Positions 15,595 to 28,350 of a DNA stretch of 64,000 nucleotides are shown piece after piece. The stretch covers positions 496,001 to 560,000 of the forward strand of contig JAEMBT020000009.1 in NCBI GenBank assembly GCA_018873245.2, written 5' to 3'. Each line of letters begins with the position of its first letter. Positions within the stretch are counted from its first letter, which is position 1. The DNA comes from Archegozetes longisetosus (Eukaryota > Arthropoda > Arachnida > Sarcoptiformes > Trhypochthoniidae). Made by a program: the position numbers and the translations under genes. Below the pieces are notes generated by a model that did not search any database, had not been told where the DNA came from, and worked only from the letters and a program-made list of their open reading frames with translations.

Positions 15595-16389
15595 AAACCA
15601 AAAAAAGGTATGCTTGAAATGCATAATAAGTTACGAAATGGTAATAATTGCAAACTGAAAGCAACTATTATTATTAGATTGACATTTATTACATCATTAC
15701 CTCTAAAATATAGGGCCGCACCCATTGTATTACAAGGAGGGCATGACCTCATCAATAATACATGAAATATAATGTATACCAGAGTTTTTCCAGTAATAAT
15801 AGGCTTTAAAGAAAAATTGTAGCGGAAGAAAAAAACAAATTTCTCTCAATTATTTTGCTGTTTGAACAAAACTAATAAAACACTTTCTACTGAAAACTTG
15901 ACTCAAATTGATCTCTAGATAGAGTAGTGACCAAAATGATCAATTGAAGCATATTTGTCATATTTAGTAATCGAATCATTGCCAACTAATCATTTGTGTC
16001 TAATTTCTCGCTGAGCATATTTGGCTAATAAATCGTTACTTATATTGAAATAAATACGCTTTAATTAGTTTTTATGTTTGAAATAAAACGCTTAGCAATA
16101 ATCGTGTTTTGAAAAATGAACTTTCAGTCATCCATTCATTTGTCTTTTATGGGGCATAAATAGTAATGTTTCTAAATTACTGATTAAGAAACGTTATAAC
16201 AATTTGTGTTACTTTTAAGTTTTCTGTGTGGTTCTCTTTATGCGATAAGTGTCTCATTTTTGGTGCTATTAATGTGAATAAATTCAAATTTGGCGCTTCA
16301 TTATATCTCCAATAAATGAACTACTATTTCAAATATTAGTGACAAAACGTTTTACTTGAAATTTAAACAGAACTTCATATCTGATAAAA

Positions 16390-16617
16390 GTAAACTTGTG
16401 GCGGTATAAATTTGCCTATTCAAAATTTCAATTGAACCTACTTTTGAACAAATGCGTTAATGAATAGGCCTTTCACTATGAATTAAAAATACTTTATTCA
16501 ATTCAATATAGAAACATTTTTAATCCATAGTAAAAGGTCTATTCATTAACGCATTTGTTCAAAAAGTGGGTTCAAATGAAAGTTTTAATAGGCAAATTTA
16601 TATCGCCACGAGTTTAC
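16390..16617. repeat. Long foldback (hairpin) element
   Basis: Two arms of about 102 bp (16390-16492 and 16515-16617) are near-perfect reverse complements, separated by a loop of about 22 bp. Both arms share the outer end GTAAAC and the inner core GAACAAATGCGTTAATGAAT. Scattered mismatches in the arms include transitions that preserve G-U pairing in RNA. This is typical of a MITE or foldback transposon, but a transcribed hairpin would also make a good small-RNA precursor. I see no clear target-site duplication. Confidence 0.8.
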
Positions 16618-17471
16618 AACAATAATATGAAAATAATGGATGGCTGATTCAACATTGACGTTATGTCCTTATTTGATTGTATTTTAGTTGAAATCAATAT
16701 TGATTGTTATTGACTTTACACGACAATTGAACTATTTTATGTAATTATTAGACAAACTGTCGATGAGATTCATTAGTTTAGTTAATATATGTGATAAGCA
16801 GCAAATTTGTATTCCGTACAGATTTGTCTATCGTTATTGCGGTTATGATTGAAGCAAAATGTCAAAATTAATTATTATTTTCCTCATTTATATTTATATC
16901 ATATATTTTTAGTATCGTTACCTTAAAGTAATGCTATATTTCTATTAACATAAAATCATAATTATTTATAACTTGTGATTAATTGTCTTAGATGGTCACT
17001 ATGTATCTGTTTTCACATATGAGTCGTGACTTCAGACAAAACGCTTGGGTTTCTCACTAGCTTTTCTCTTATGTATAAAACTCTAGAGATACAACTGTTG
17101 TCAGGTCGTATCTATCAGTGAGCTGCTAAACAATATGCTAAACAGTTTTCAATAATACATAAATCAATTTTCTAATTAGTTGTAAATTTAGTAAATTTTC
17201 ATTTTATTTTACTGAAAATATTCGCTTAAATTAGATTTTTATTGAAATTTTCAACTCTAAAACCAGCTAAATTTCAGAGACTTGTGAGCTAACAATAAAA
17301 GATAGACTCTTAAGCAAGATTCTCATCAACTATAATGAAAAGTGTCGCAAAACAAAATGAAAAAAGTAGACATCGTCTGACTTTTCTTTTTTCTTCAAAA
17401 TGTGATTCATTTTGTGTTGACATCCATCTTATTTTTTCAGATATTTGGACACTTGCGAATAGTCTATGAGT

Positions 17472-17862
17472 AGTGGCGTAACTGACAGTTATATATAAGT
17501 CAAGTTTGATTGATATATTTTTAGCTTCAAAACAATCTGATATATGGACCTAATTTTGACCGATTGATTGCTTTTAGAAATCAAAGCATTGTTTGAGTGC
17601 CTCTAATCTCACTGAATATTGCAATTTCTAAGATAAATATGATTCAGCTTTTATTCTAAAATTGTAAAATCCTGATTTTAGTTTGAAAAAATTCTATATT
17701 TATTCATTCCTTCAAAAGCAAAAGCGTCACAATCGGACGATAAGATTCAGTTCAAAAAAGCTTTTATTTTGCAATTTTTCGAATTGTTTAAGTTCATACA
17801 ACTGTGATGAAGGCGTTTTTAGCCCTCTTTTGCCGACCAAATCCTATTAAATCTACGCCACT
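17472..17862. mobile_element. Possible short TIR transposon
   Basis: The motif AGTGGCGTA at 17472 reappears inverted as TACGCCACT at 17854, about 390 bp apart, with weakly similar sequence beyond. The spacing and the short inverted ends suggest a non-autonomous DNA transposon. No coding capacity is seen inside and no clear target-site duplication was found. Confidence 0.35.
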
Positions 17863-20800
17863 GTCAAATATATTGAACAAAAATTGTTGCTCTGATCAAA
17901 TATTTGTGGAAAACTTATTTACTTAAAGTGTACATTTGCTTCGCATATGCAACATATATAAAGAAATAGTTTATTCAAACGTCGAAAATTTTTTCATATA
18001 GTATTGAAAAATTGCGAACAAATAGAAATATAAATCGTTTCTTTGGGTTTAACTTTATTTCCAGCTTTTACTTGAATTAAAATTTACATTTTTCACAACA
18101 ATTTATAGCAAATAAATTGAATTAAATCTAAAGGAAAGAATCAAATACTAGCGAAAGGGCTAAGGAAAACATTTTTCATGTTGCTTCGAACTACATTCAA
18201 CTCCGGAGTCTATCTCATAAACAAGATCGGATGAAGAAGATTGATCAATAGAAAAGTATTTCCATTGTGAGGATATCCTACGCGTAACTTATATTAAGAT
18301 GAATTAATATAATGAAATTATGGATAGTAAACAGTGAGAAAAATAAGAATAGAGCAAGGTCATTTTGAAAATGTTGAGTCATGAGTCATGACAAATAAAA
18401 TGATTGGATGAATTAGCAAACTTTTAAACTGAGACTGTTTGCTAACTAAAGCTAAATAAAACACAAGCATTTGAGTAAAGCATAAATATATATATATTTC
18501 TGAAACATTAATTTTCAGCACAATTCCATCGTAAAAATAGATAATAAAAGTTAGAATGAAAAGAGATAGACAAATATAATAAAATGATTGATGACACAGA
18601 GAGACAGCAAATGAAGTTTGTTTTTCTTTCTCTCATTTTCTAATATTGAAAAATATTGATTGCGTAAAACTTTCACTGCATTACTTTATAGAATTCTGTC
18701 TGTCATAACACTAATAATAAGTTGACATTTTGTTCATTTGCGTCTGAGCTCTTACTCTATATTTTTATTACTAACAATAAAGAGGAACAGACTTGAGCAT
18801 TTTAATGATAATACAGTCAATCCATCAGTTTTATTAACTCGAATCAATTGATTTTTGGCTGCAAAATGATGAATAAACGCGGAACTACTAGTGGCAATAA
18901 ATGGGTAAATTTACAGAATCTAAATTACGATCCATTTCCTATGAATTGTACGATCTGTTCGACCGACAACTCATTCAATCATAAAAGTTCAATCATTTAA
19001 GATATTTAGCTCTGATTGTGTCAGGATGTGTTTCCTAATTACTGGCAACAGTTTTCGTCTCTCTATTCCTCTCTAAAAAACTAATAAATTTGAGTTGAAA
19101 TTACAAGATACTCCTCATTATAATAAACGTTGACTAAATTTGAAGGTTTAAGGCTTTTTTCTTTCTTCTATCCGTTGATTACTTTTGATTTGGTTGGAGT
19201 AGAGGAGTTTTGCTGTTCAGTCATTTCTTATTTTGATGAGATTGGCCGCTTTGATAAATTCGCTTCAGTTTGACTTGTATTTGAGTGAAAGTTTTACTTT
19301 ACTTTTTCACTCAATTTGCGTTTCTCATTAATGATGCCTTTGAGGCAATTTGACAAACAATTTAAATTCCACCTGACATTTACTAAAACTTTTTTTCTAT
19401 TCTTACGTTATGAAGACTTAAGGCAATTGTGATATAAGTCTTGAAACGTTCGGATTAGACTCAAGAATCTAAAGAGAGCTGAAAAAGGTTTTTTACTTTG
19501 AATACTTCGAATTTTAATCTCATTATAACATTGATTTTTAAAATTAAAAGCTTTCTATAGATAACAAGTAAACATTGAATTGTTTCAAAACTACTTTTGA
19601 AGGCAGGAATATTTAAGCTAAGAAAATGCATCAATTGTTCGTAAATATTTTTCAAGAATATTTTGAAAAATTTGTGGTTGTCTATGGAATTTAAGTAGAC
19701 ATCAATCATTTTTAAGTAAAATTAAATTTAATGCTAAAACTGCTTTCAATCATTAGGGGAAATACTTTCAAATATTGAGATATATTTCGGAATAACGTAT
19801 CTGAGACAGTCTCCTATCGACATACTATACCATCAAAATGGATTGCAGTCAAAATTAGATTACTTTAGCTGACAGTTAGTTTATTCAGAATCGAAATGAC
19901 AAGTTCCGTAAAATCTGAGATATCAATCCTTTATTATTACTGATAGTCTCTATTCGCATATCAATTTTCAAAATTTCATTCGAAAAGAAATATAACAAGT
20001 GATCGCTCAAATCGTCTCGTGGCCAGACGTTTCGACGAAAAAACAATTAGCCTGAAAATCTGTGAGGTTATCTTGCCTTTGATAAGAAAAGATATCGAAC
20101 TTGTGGACAGTTTGAATGTTGAAAGGATAGAAACATGTAGTGCTGTCGTGTTTATATAGAAAATCATTTTTATGGTGCACTTAAATGTTTGAATAAGCAA
20201 ATCAAAACCGTAAACATTGTGAATTTTGGCGAAAAACAATTTAAATATATTATACTAATGCCAAACATAAGCAATGTAGAAGAGAATCAGTTTCGAGATA
20301 GAATGCCAGTAATCATAATAAATCTCTGTAACTATTGAAACAGATCCACTTCTTAAGATGTCTGAAACGTAACATTTAGACAGATTCGCTATTGTTTTGT
20401 CACATTATTGGGGAATGGTTTCAAATGAATCTTTTTGGGTTAAGTTGAATAATTCGTGTAGAGAAAGAAAGCAAAAAGAAAATAAAACAATAGTAATGGT
20501 AATGGGTTCGAATGCATTGCGTGAAACAAAAGTGAATTGCGTTTTCTTATCTTCAGCGCTAGGCTTTATTGCCTATGCTATGCATTCATCTTTATTATCA
20601 ACACTACATAAGACTTTTAGGTCTCTCTTATTGCCATTCAAACACATTTTGGACTATTTTCTTTTGATGTTTTTAACGTTTTGATTTTGCAACATTTATA
20701 CAATCATCACGAGCTCAGTCAATGTGAAAATATTTGAAATTTTAATAGACTTCAATTTTCAATCACATCAATCTTTTAATAAAAGCTATGCTAAAAATTC

Positions 20801-23276
20801 AAATCTTCATCAATTATTAGCTCTAACTGATCAAATTTATTATGATTACCACTATTTTAAATAGTTTTATTGCAAGTTTTAATCAGATATGATAATGGTT
20901 TCAGTATAAAAACAAAGAAATAACTGCAAATATTAGGAATGATCATAAATATGACGTTTTGATTTTGTCTAGAAGATATATAAAGAGAAGCTGAAGCCTC
21001 ACTAAATGTCTCCTTTCAACTAAGATTTAAAAATGCGATAATTCGATTGAGTGGCGCTTTGAAGGATAGGAAACTGTGACAAGTGTTGCCTGTGATTCAT
21101 TTGTGCGAGACTTTTGCTGGGGGCGCATCAAATATATTATGCAAATTCTAGAAGGAATTAAAAGCTTTAAACTTTTGCAAGTTTTCATGTTATTTTAAAA
21201 GTTTTTCAAATATCTGATCGCATTTTTTCAGATAATCTCTGTTTGCAATGAGATGTAAAATAATCGAATAGTCGTGTTTTAGCTTAATTTAGTTCTTTGT
21301 ATATTCAAAATAATCCCCAACCGATGCTTTGCTGAACAATACTCTTATAGCTGTTGATTACGGGTGACATTCAACTTTATGAGCAGATAGGATCAGATGC
21401 ATTGATTAAATGAGCTATACATGCAAGTTTTGAAAACTTTCTTTCACAACTTTATTACGGAAAAAATCCCTTTTTTCTAAACGTGAAATAAGCCAGATTT
21501 GCAACATATTCTCAAATACAATTAGAATGGTCGAATAAAAATTTATGAAACTTAAAAATAGGCCATAATTTCTTGAGCGAAACTTGTTTTCACACTCGTC
21601 AAAAACTCACTTCAATGAAATCTTAATAGAATAACAGATTAAGTTGTTGTCAAATATTTTTCATAGATAATGAACCTTAAATGCTTTTTATTCATTCGTT
21701 CGTGAAATTTTTTCTATTAGTTAAGGTTCTTCAACAAAAAATTAATGATTAAGTTTATTTTAATTGAAAAAATTGCAGTCCCCAACCTGTAGTTCGCAAT
21801 AATTATATGTTTTATATGAATAAAAATTGCAACCAAAAAGATAAATTCAAAAATGAAGCGTCGTTTTTATACTATATATGCTATCCTCAACTTATTATCA
21901 TATAGTGTTTCGTAGGTAATTTCTCATTAATCATTGCTGTTATTGTCTATAAATCGGGTTCTTAATAAAAATTTAAAAGCAACTTCTCTACGTGGGCTTA
22001 CAAAAGTGAGAAGGCTTTTATCTTCGTAAAAAGATAAGGCCTTAAAACAGGTTTTCGAAGCTTTATTTTTTCGAAACAATAAAATAATGCTATTAACTCA
22101 TCTAAAAATTTTGCTTCAAGCTGTATATTAAGCTTGTTTATCAGTATTGCGCGAGAAATCAAACAGAAAATTGTTAGATTGACAATTTGATTTGATTTGC
22201 ATAAGACCAAACTATGACAAGCAATAGATCAATTCATAGAAGGTATTAGACTTCCATCTCCTGGAACGATCGAAACACAATATATTGATTTTTGCTCACT
22301 TGTTGTAGACATAATTAAAAGAATATAGAAGTTTTCGACCTAAAAATAATGCAGTAATAATTATTATTTGTAAATAAAATTCATATTTACAAACATTTGA
22401 AAATTACTATTATGAATTACGGTCAATAACGATACTATAAGTATTTGAATGACCTCATTCAATATTTCCAAAAAACTAATTTAAATTAGATGTGAACGCA
22501 ATCTGCAATAATATGGAGATTGATTTTAGTCTAAAGCACAAATGTTCTTCAATCTTAAATTAAATCTTGTTTCTCATTATTCGATCTCTGAACACTTTAA
22601 AGTGGGACATTAGTCACGTTTCATGAATTATTTTGCACTTATACAACTTTAAATTACTTAAGGATTATTCGTATGATTATCCACATAACATGTACTCGAG
22701 TACAGTCGCATATCTCTAAACTCCTTGAAAGCAAGCAGAAACAAAATAAATGGGATTACGATATAGCTATCAATTATATTGAGTTTTGTGCTATTCATTT
22801 CATAAGTTTTTTTTAATTTTTCATTTGAGATGTCTTTCAAGTGTTAAATGCATTTATAAGTGCTTAAATTTGAAAGAATTTGTCTCGAGAACTCATATAG
22901 TGACTGCTTTGCATGTAATTACAATTTTTCAATTCGACAGACGATCAGTAAATGGATTCGATTGAAATTAGAGAACATAATCTCTTAAACATTCAATTAT
23001 AACAAAATAAGATTAATAATCACAATAATTAAGTGAAAATATTTGAAGTTATGTTACCGAAAACAAATGTTGGTATCCAAGTTCTGACTAGAAATAGTGA
23101 CTTTATCTTAATAAATTGATACGAAACAGTTGATTGATTAAACTACAAAAATTACCCGTACCTACAAATCATGAGAAACAAACCAAAACCACTTAATGGA
23201 AAATTTAATTGTATTTTGATTGTATTATCGAATATCCTCTTATACAAAATCCTTGGATCTTATGAAACAAAAGCTT

Positions 23277-23283
23277 TATAAAT
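23277..23283 (+). promoter_or_regulatory. TATA box of the glucosylceramidase gene
   Basis: TATAAAT lies 45 bp before the start codon at 23322. That leaves room for a start site and a short 5' UTR, the same layout seen at the two + strand alpha-mannosidase genes. Confidence 0.45.
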
Positions 23284-23321
23284 CTTATAACGTTTCAAAT
23301 ATATCATAAAATACTGCAACC

Positions 23322-25298
23322 ATGCAAATATTAATCAATTTTAGTTTCATATTCTTAAATCTGCTTTTTGTTGGTAAGAATTGGAGTCCCAAAAACCTTG
23401 CCAGTCCCAAAATTAATTAGAGTACTATTCAAATTTGAAAAGCTTTATAAAAAATATCTATTTAATTCAATTTGAATTTTATAGTAACTGCTCGTCATAA
23501 TTGCAATCATCGCGATTATGGTAATGGAGCGGCTGTTTGTGTTTGTAATATTACCTATTGCGATGATTTAGATCCTATTGTCAAAACAGAAAAAGGAGTC
23601 ATTAAAGTATATGAAACGAGTAAAAGTGGTGACAGATTCAAGGAAACAGAGTTGAAGTTTGGAAGTACTCCAAGTGAACACTCTACTAAATCTCATGCAA
23701 TAACTCTCGATAGAAGTAAAAAGTATCAGAAAATTATTGGTTTTGGCGGCGCCTTTACTGATGCTGCTGGAATTAATTTCAATGCTTTGCCTAAAGAATT
23801 GCAAAATAGAGCTATTAGCGACTATTATTCCAAGGATGGTATCGAATACACAGTCGGCAGAATACCGATCGGTGGCAGCGACTTCTCGACACATCCTTAT
23901 TCTTACGCTGACACTCCCGATGATTTCAATTTAGATCATTTCGCTTTGACTAAAGAGGACTTAGACCTGAAGGCACTTATTTTTTTAAAATTTGAGATAA
24001 AACTTATAAAAACTTGTTCTATTTTCTAATATAAATTTTTCAGATCCCATATTTACAAATAGCTCAAAAAGTAAGTCCACATAAAGTCAACTATTTTGGT
24101 AGTCCGTGGTCTTCACCCGCTTGGATGAAAACAAACAATAAAATAAATAATGGAGGCTTTCTCATTGGAAAACCAGGAGAAAAGTATTACAAAACTTTCG
24201 CTCACTATTTTGTCAAGTAAGTTAAAAAAATATTTGCTTCATCTACTTTCATATAAAGTCAGTTCACTCTAAACGCTATAAACTTGAGAGAAAAATTATT
24301 CTATTTTACGCCTATACTTATATTTGCACTTAAAAACCAGATTGAGTTTAAAAACGCTTAGTGACAGACAAAAACTTTGAATTTGATTAGATTTTTAGAC
24401 GAATATAAGAAACACAATGTGAGTATGTGGGGTCTGACTATTGAAAACGAGCCCGGAGCTGGTTATAATTCTAAATATAGTTGGAACAGTTTAGGATTTA
24501 GTCCTGAACTTCAGCGTGATTTCCTTAAATTGGATTTGGGACCAACTCTTGAGAAAGCAGGTTATGGAGCAAATCATGTCAAACTTATGATACATGATGA
24601 CCAAAGACCATCAGTTCATCATTGGGCAGATGTTATTCTCAAAGATAAAGAGGCGGCCAAATATGTAGCCGGATCTGCATTTCATTGGTATGCAAACAAT
24701 CAACAAAATATCGCCGAATTAGATAAGACACACGAAGCATTCCCTGATTATTTTCTATTGAACACTGAGGCGTGCGAGGAGTGGCACGGAAAGAGTCATC
24801 ACGTGTCACTCGGCAATTGGGCCACTTTCGATAGATACGCTTATGATATAATTACTGTATATTTCGATCTTTCATTTATTTGAATATTTAATCAACAGAA
24901 TATATTTTTAGGACTTGAACCATTGGACTGCCGGATGGGTTGATTGGAACCTCGCATTAGATCTCGAAGGAGGACCGAATTGGGTACATAACTATGTAGA
25001 CGCTCCTATTATTGTGAACGCAACGAGTCACGAATACTATAAACAACCTTTTTTTTATGCTTTGGGACATTTCAGTAAATTCTTAATACCAGATTCACAA
25101 AGAATTCACTTGACAGCTAAAGACAGTCTCGGTTGGTTCGAAACAACTGCTTTTGTCAGACCTGATAACGCTACAGTTGTTATAGCACTGAATATGAATG
25201 CAGAATCTGTTGAATTAACTATTGATGACCCGAGTGAAGGAAAGATCCAAAACATTATCAAACCACATTCAATGCAATCTTATATTTGGTATAATTAA
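23322..25298 (+). CDS. GBA: Lysosomal glucosylceramidase (GH30), five exons
   Basis: Hydrolyses glucosylceramide to glucose and ceramide in the lysosome. Exons: 23322-23373, 23485-23972, 24044-24216, 24391-24856, 24912-25298; the phases agree and give 521 residues, close to human GBA1 (536). Exon 1 encodes a hydrophobic signal peptide. Family landmarks include the GFGGAFTDAAG segment, SPWSSPAWMKTN, the acid/base Glu258 in IENEP and the nucleophile Glu364 in LNTEAC. The spacing of these two glutamates (106) matches human GBA1 (105). WTAGWVDWNLAL and YKQPFFYALGHFSKF follow near the C-terminus. Intron 2 appears to use a GC-AG donor (AAG|GCACTT), since no GT fits the protein alignment. A polyadenylation signal AATAAA lies at 25330. 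The gene appears complete and intact. Confidence 0.95.
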
Positions 25299-25335
25299 GT
25301 GTATGAAAAAGTTGAACTTGCTTTGATTGAATAAA

Positions 25336-26080
25336 ATTGAATTTTGCTGATTATACTTCTCAGTGCGTTTATTACCTGTTCACTCATGTGAACAACAAAT
25401 CCATTGCTCAGCGAACCTAAAGATAGATTGATAAAAATAATAAATTTTTCGCAGTTGTGGCTGACAATTAATAAAACTCAATACTATATATTGGTTTAGT
25501 TAAAAAAATTGATCATAACATGTGTTGTTCTATATAAATGTAGAGATCATTCATCTATTGAAAGTTCCTATTTATATAGTCTATCCCGATCATAGCCAAC
25601 TCCAATATAATGAACGTTCTTGGCTGTACTCATCCTTTAGACTGCAGAATAGGTCTGATACACTCTATTTTTTAACCCGATATTCAATTACACAGTATAA
25701 ATGACATCAAGTGAAAGGTTTGGCTATCTATTGACCTGAATTTAATTTGATCGATTATTCACAACAATCATCAATTAAGATGAACACATATCAAAGATTG
25801 TGATCGTATCTTATTGAATCAATTTTCAAACTTTGTTTTCAACCTGAGAACAATTAATTGCTTTTTATAGATATGCTACCTTTTGAATGAAACGAGTGAA
25901 GGCTATCACTAATGATTGGTAATAAATTGAACAAAGAATAAAACACACTTTAAAGGTCTGGTGATCGCAAACAATTAAGCTGTTAATAAAAGGCTTAATG
26001 CCACAAATTAATGACAAATTGATGATAAATTAATCAGACATTAATAGTGAGTTCAAACTAATCATTGTTATTATCTATTT
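25336..26080. other. Intergenic, nothing recognised
   Basis: AT-rich spacer between the glucosylceramidase polyadenylation signal and the promoter of the cysteine-rich gene. A short open frame near 25522 has no recognisable features. Confidence 0.5.
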
Positions 26081-26086
26081 TATAAG
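26081..26086 (+). promoter_or_regulatory. TATA box of the cysteine-rich gene
   Basis: TATAAG sits 32 bp before the start codon at 26113, with an initiator-like TTCACT about 22 bp downstream. The 5' UTR would be only a few bases long. Confidence 0.45.
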
Positions 26087-26112
26087 CGAACAGGTCTTGA
26101 ACTTCACTGTTG

Positions 26113-26853
26113 ATGAGTGTAAAATCTTTTGTTATGGTGATAATAGTTATCGCTTATTACGCAATGGCTAATTTGAATTTCGATCTAAACAAAAATGATT
26201 TTCCTTCTAACTTTGCTAGTATGGAAAGTATACGCAAATTGATCAGCTCTGACAGCATTTTGACGCAAAAGCTTTTTAAATTTTATAAATCTAGTGGTTT
26301 TAGCTCGAATTTGAATAATAAAAATGCATAAATGTTTAATAAAAGAGCATATGTTTATTTTACTAATTATACTAATTGCGACAGAAAATTCACTACAACA
26401 ATGTTTATGTAATGTTCGCTTTGTCGGAGAGTATTGCGGAACAGTATTAAATGAGAAAAGCGGAAACACTCACTGTGGTCGTCATATGTATTATTGCGGT
26501 AAAAGTAATTTGAATAAGGAAGCAGTTCTATTAAAATCTTGTACAAACCCGGGCTTTGAATGCGATGTCAAACTAAACGGAGGTACAGATAAATGATCAC
26601 ATTTTAGTCAATATAAATTATTGAGATTATTGACGATTTTTTTGCTACTGAAGGCAACGCGTGTTATCGAAACGTGCAGTGCGCGTGCACTCCGCAAATG
26701 AGGAGAAAGGGCAAATATTGTGGATCTGAATTAAGAGGATCTGAATGTTCGAAGGATGTTGTCTACAAGTGCCCGATGTTTAGAAGGAATAATGCCACTC
26801 CAGAGGATGCCTGTCCTAATGGTTGCAAAGATGGAAAATGTATCGAACAATAG
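26113..26853 (+). CDS. Secreted protein with two cysteine-rich repeats
   Basis: I do not recognise the family. A three-exon model (26113-26296, 26385-26582, 26654-26853) keeps phase 1 at both junctions and gives 193 residues. Residues 1-20 form a signal peptide. The following roughly 40 residues are hydrophilic and free of cysteine, like a propeptide. Two related modules follow, each of the form C-x-C, about 8 residues, G-x-Y-C-G, then further cysteines; the second ends in C-P-N-G-C-x(5)-C. The module boundary falls at the second intron. The even, paired cysteine pattern suggests disulfide-rich extracellular domains, possibly binding or defence related, but no activity can be assigned. AATAAA lies at about 26952. 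The first junction (GTTTTA donor) is the least certain part; the gene could instead start at 26324. Confidence 0.65.
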
Positions 26854-26959
26854 AGAGTCAAAGTTTTGAAAGCTGTAAACTCTGAAAATTGTGAATTTTG
26901 TCAAAGCAATGTAATGGGTTTTGTAACATTTCATAATTAAACTGATTTCAGAATAAATA

Positions 26960-28210
26960 GTTGAAAGTGTGAAAACTTTCTCAGTCTAGTTATGACACAT
27001 TAATAAATTAGTGTTTTGACAGCAAATTATCGAGTCGTGAAAATCATGATTTATCTTGTTGATAACAATACTAATGTACATAAAATGCGGAAATTTATGA
27101 CCTAAAAAATTAGAATTCAAACCTCAATATTGATTACTATAGGAAGAGAATTGCTTTTGATGTTTGTTAAACAAGTACTTATTTGCAGCTGATCCAAACT
27201 TTCATAATTATGAAAAAAGGTGAACGAAAATAAGGAAGAATAGGTTTATGGCGTTAACATCTTTTTATTGTTTTGTCGAATTAGGAATAATGAAAATTTG
27301 TAATGATTTTAAGCTCTAATTTAACAGTAATTCGTTACTAAAACTGGTTTTCCATAAGTTTATTGCAAGGCTTTAGTATTTAATTGGATAAAAATACAAA
27401 AGAAATCTGAACTGAAACGTAAATTTAATTATTTAAGCTCAGAAGTATTTATTAAAGCAAAGCACAAAATATTAATCAAATGAGTAAAAATAGAGATAAT
27501 TTGACATGGAAAAAGATTTAATTTTGGAAAAAATCATAATTAGAATATAATGAAAAGTTAACATATTAATAGATTAGTTTATTTATACTATACACTAATG
27601 TTTAGTACTAGTAATAGTTGGATAGCTTTCTGCTAAACAATATTTTGCATAAAAATCAACTTCTATTGGTTCTAAACAAAAACAACAATGTTTTAAACAT
27701 CTGGAAGCATACGAAGTAAGAGAAAAATTGGTGCCAAGTGTCAAACATCCCTCAGGCGAATACCCCTAAGAGTTGGCGAATCAATGGCGCAGATCATTGC
27801 AAGTAAATAAAAGTGTATACCGTACGGCATAAAAGAAATACCAAAACATTAATAAATAGGCCAATGGTTTGAACTATTTTTTTCTGATCACTAATTTTTA
27901 TTAAGGATAGAGAAGTTTTTCTGTTAATACTAAAAATAGTAATAAAAGGTTTTTCTAATTTTAGCTGAAAGAATGAAAATGAAGAAAAAACTTTTAGAAA
28001 CTATTGGGTATATAAGTTAGACCTCAAACACTGTCACTGCAATTTTCAAAGTGTTGACAAATTTTTTACTACAACAATGTATTAGAACCAACTCTGAAAA
28101 CTTGAAAAACTTTTTATTGCCTTAAGTTTATATGAAATCGTGTGTTCGCTATGCTTTCAATTCCTTATGACCCGATTTTTACCTTATATGACATATATTT
28201 GTTTTACGGG
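26960..28210. other. Intergenic, nothing recognised
   Basis: AT-rich spacer with no coding frame of substance. A locally GC-richer patch at about 27740-27840 does not fold into a tRNA by eye and matches nothing I know. Confidence 0.5.
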
Positions 28211-28220
28211 TATATAAAGG
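28211..28220 (+). promoter_or_regulatory. TATA box of the small secreted gene
   Basis: TATATAAAGG is a strong TATA match. The start site would fall near 28240, after the upstream in-frame ATG at 28231, which favours translation from the ATG at 28351 that begins the signal peptide. Confidence 0.5.
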
Positions 28221-28350
28221 AAATGATTTTATGAAATCACTTTCACTCTCATCGCAACTAATCTCTCCAACAAATCAATTTCCTCTTGGATTTAATGTGA
28301 ATATATTCCTAGTTTCTAAACGTTTTTGTTTACTATTTCGAGCATCAGTC

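Larger units (their letters stand above)
53..23276. other. Gene-poor AT-rich region
   Basis: About 23 kb in which I can support no gene. Open frames are short (under 100 codons), low in complexity, and lack family motifs or a plausible exon series. The region holds simple repeats (TA near 1162, AG near 3900, CT near 9587, GA near 15545), a long hairpin at 16390-16617 and a possible terminal-inverted-repeat element at 17472-17862. Its position next to the CCTAA array makes it a candidate subtelomere. Undetected non-coding RNAs or isolated exons cannot be excluded. Confidence 0.6.

Noticed and set aside
15531-15765. Overlapping open frames on both strands around the GA repeat
   Set aside because: They are driven by the dinucleotide repeat, which opens all frames; no motif and no splice structure.
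19976-20239. 87-codon frame on the - strand over a less AT-rich patch
   Set aside because: I considered a retroelement fragment but could not match any domain in any frame.
20397-20684. 95-codon frame, the longest in the gene-poor region
   Set aside because: No signal peptide, motif or neighbouring exons; a length expected by chance in 23 kb.
27740-27840. Locally GC-richer patch, possible tRNA or small RNA
   Set aside because: No cloverleaf, no TTCGA box and no CCA-adjacent acceptor stem could be drawn.
28231-28350. Upstream in-frame ATG for the small secreted protein
   Set aside because: It lies only about 10 bp after the TATA box, before the expected transcription start, and would bury the signal peptide.
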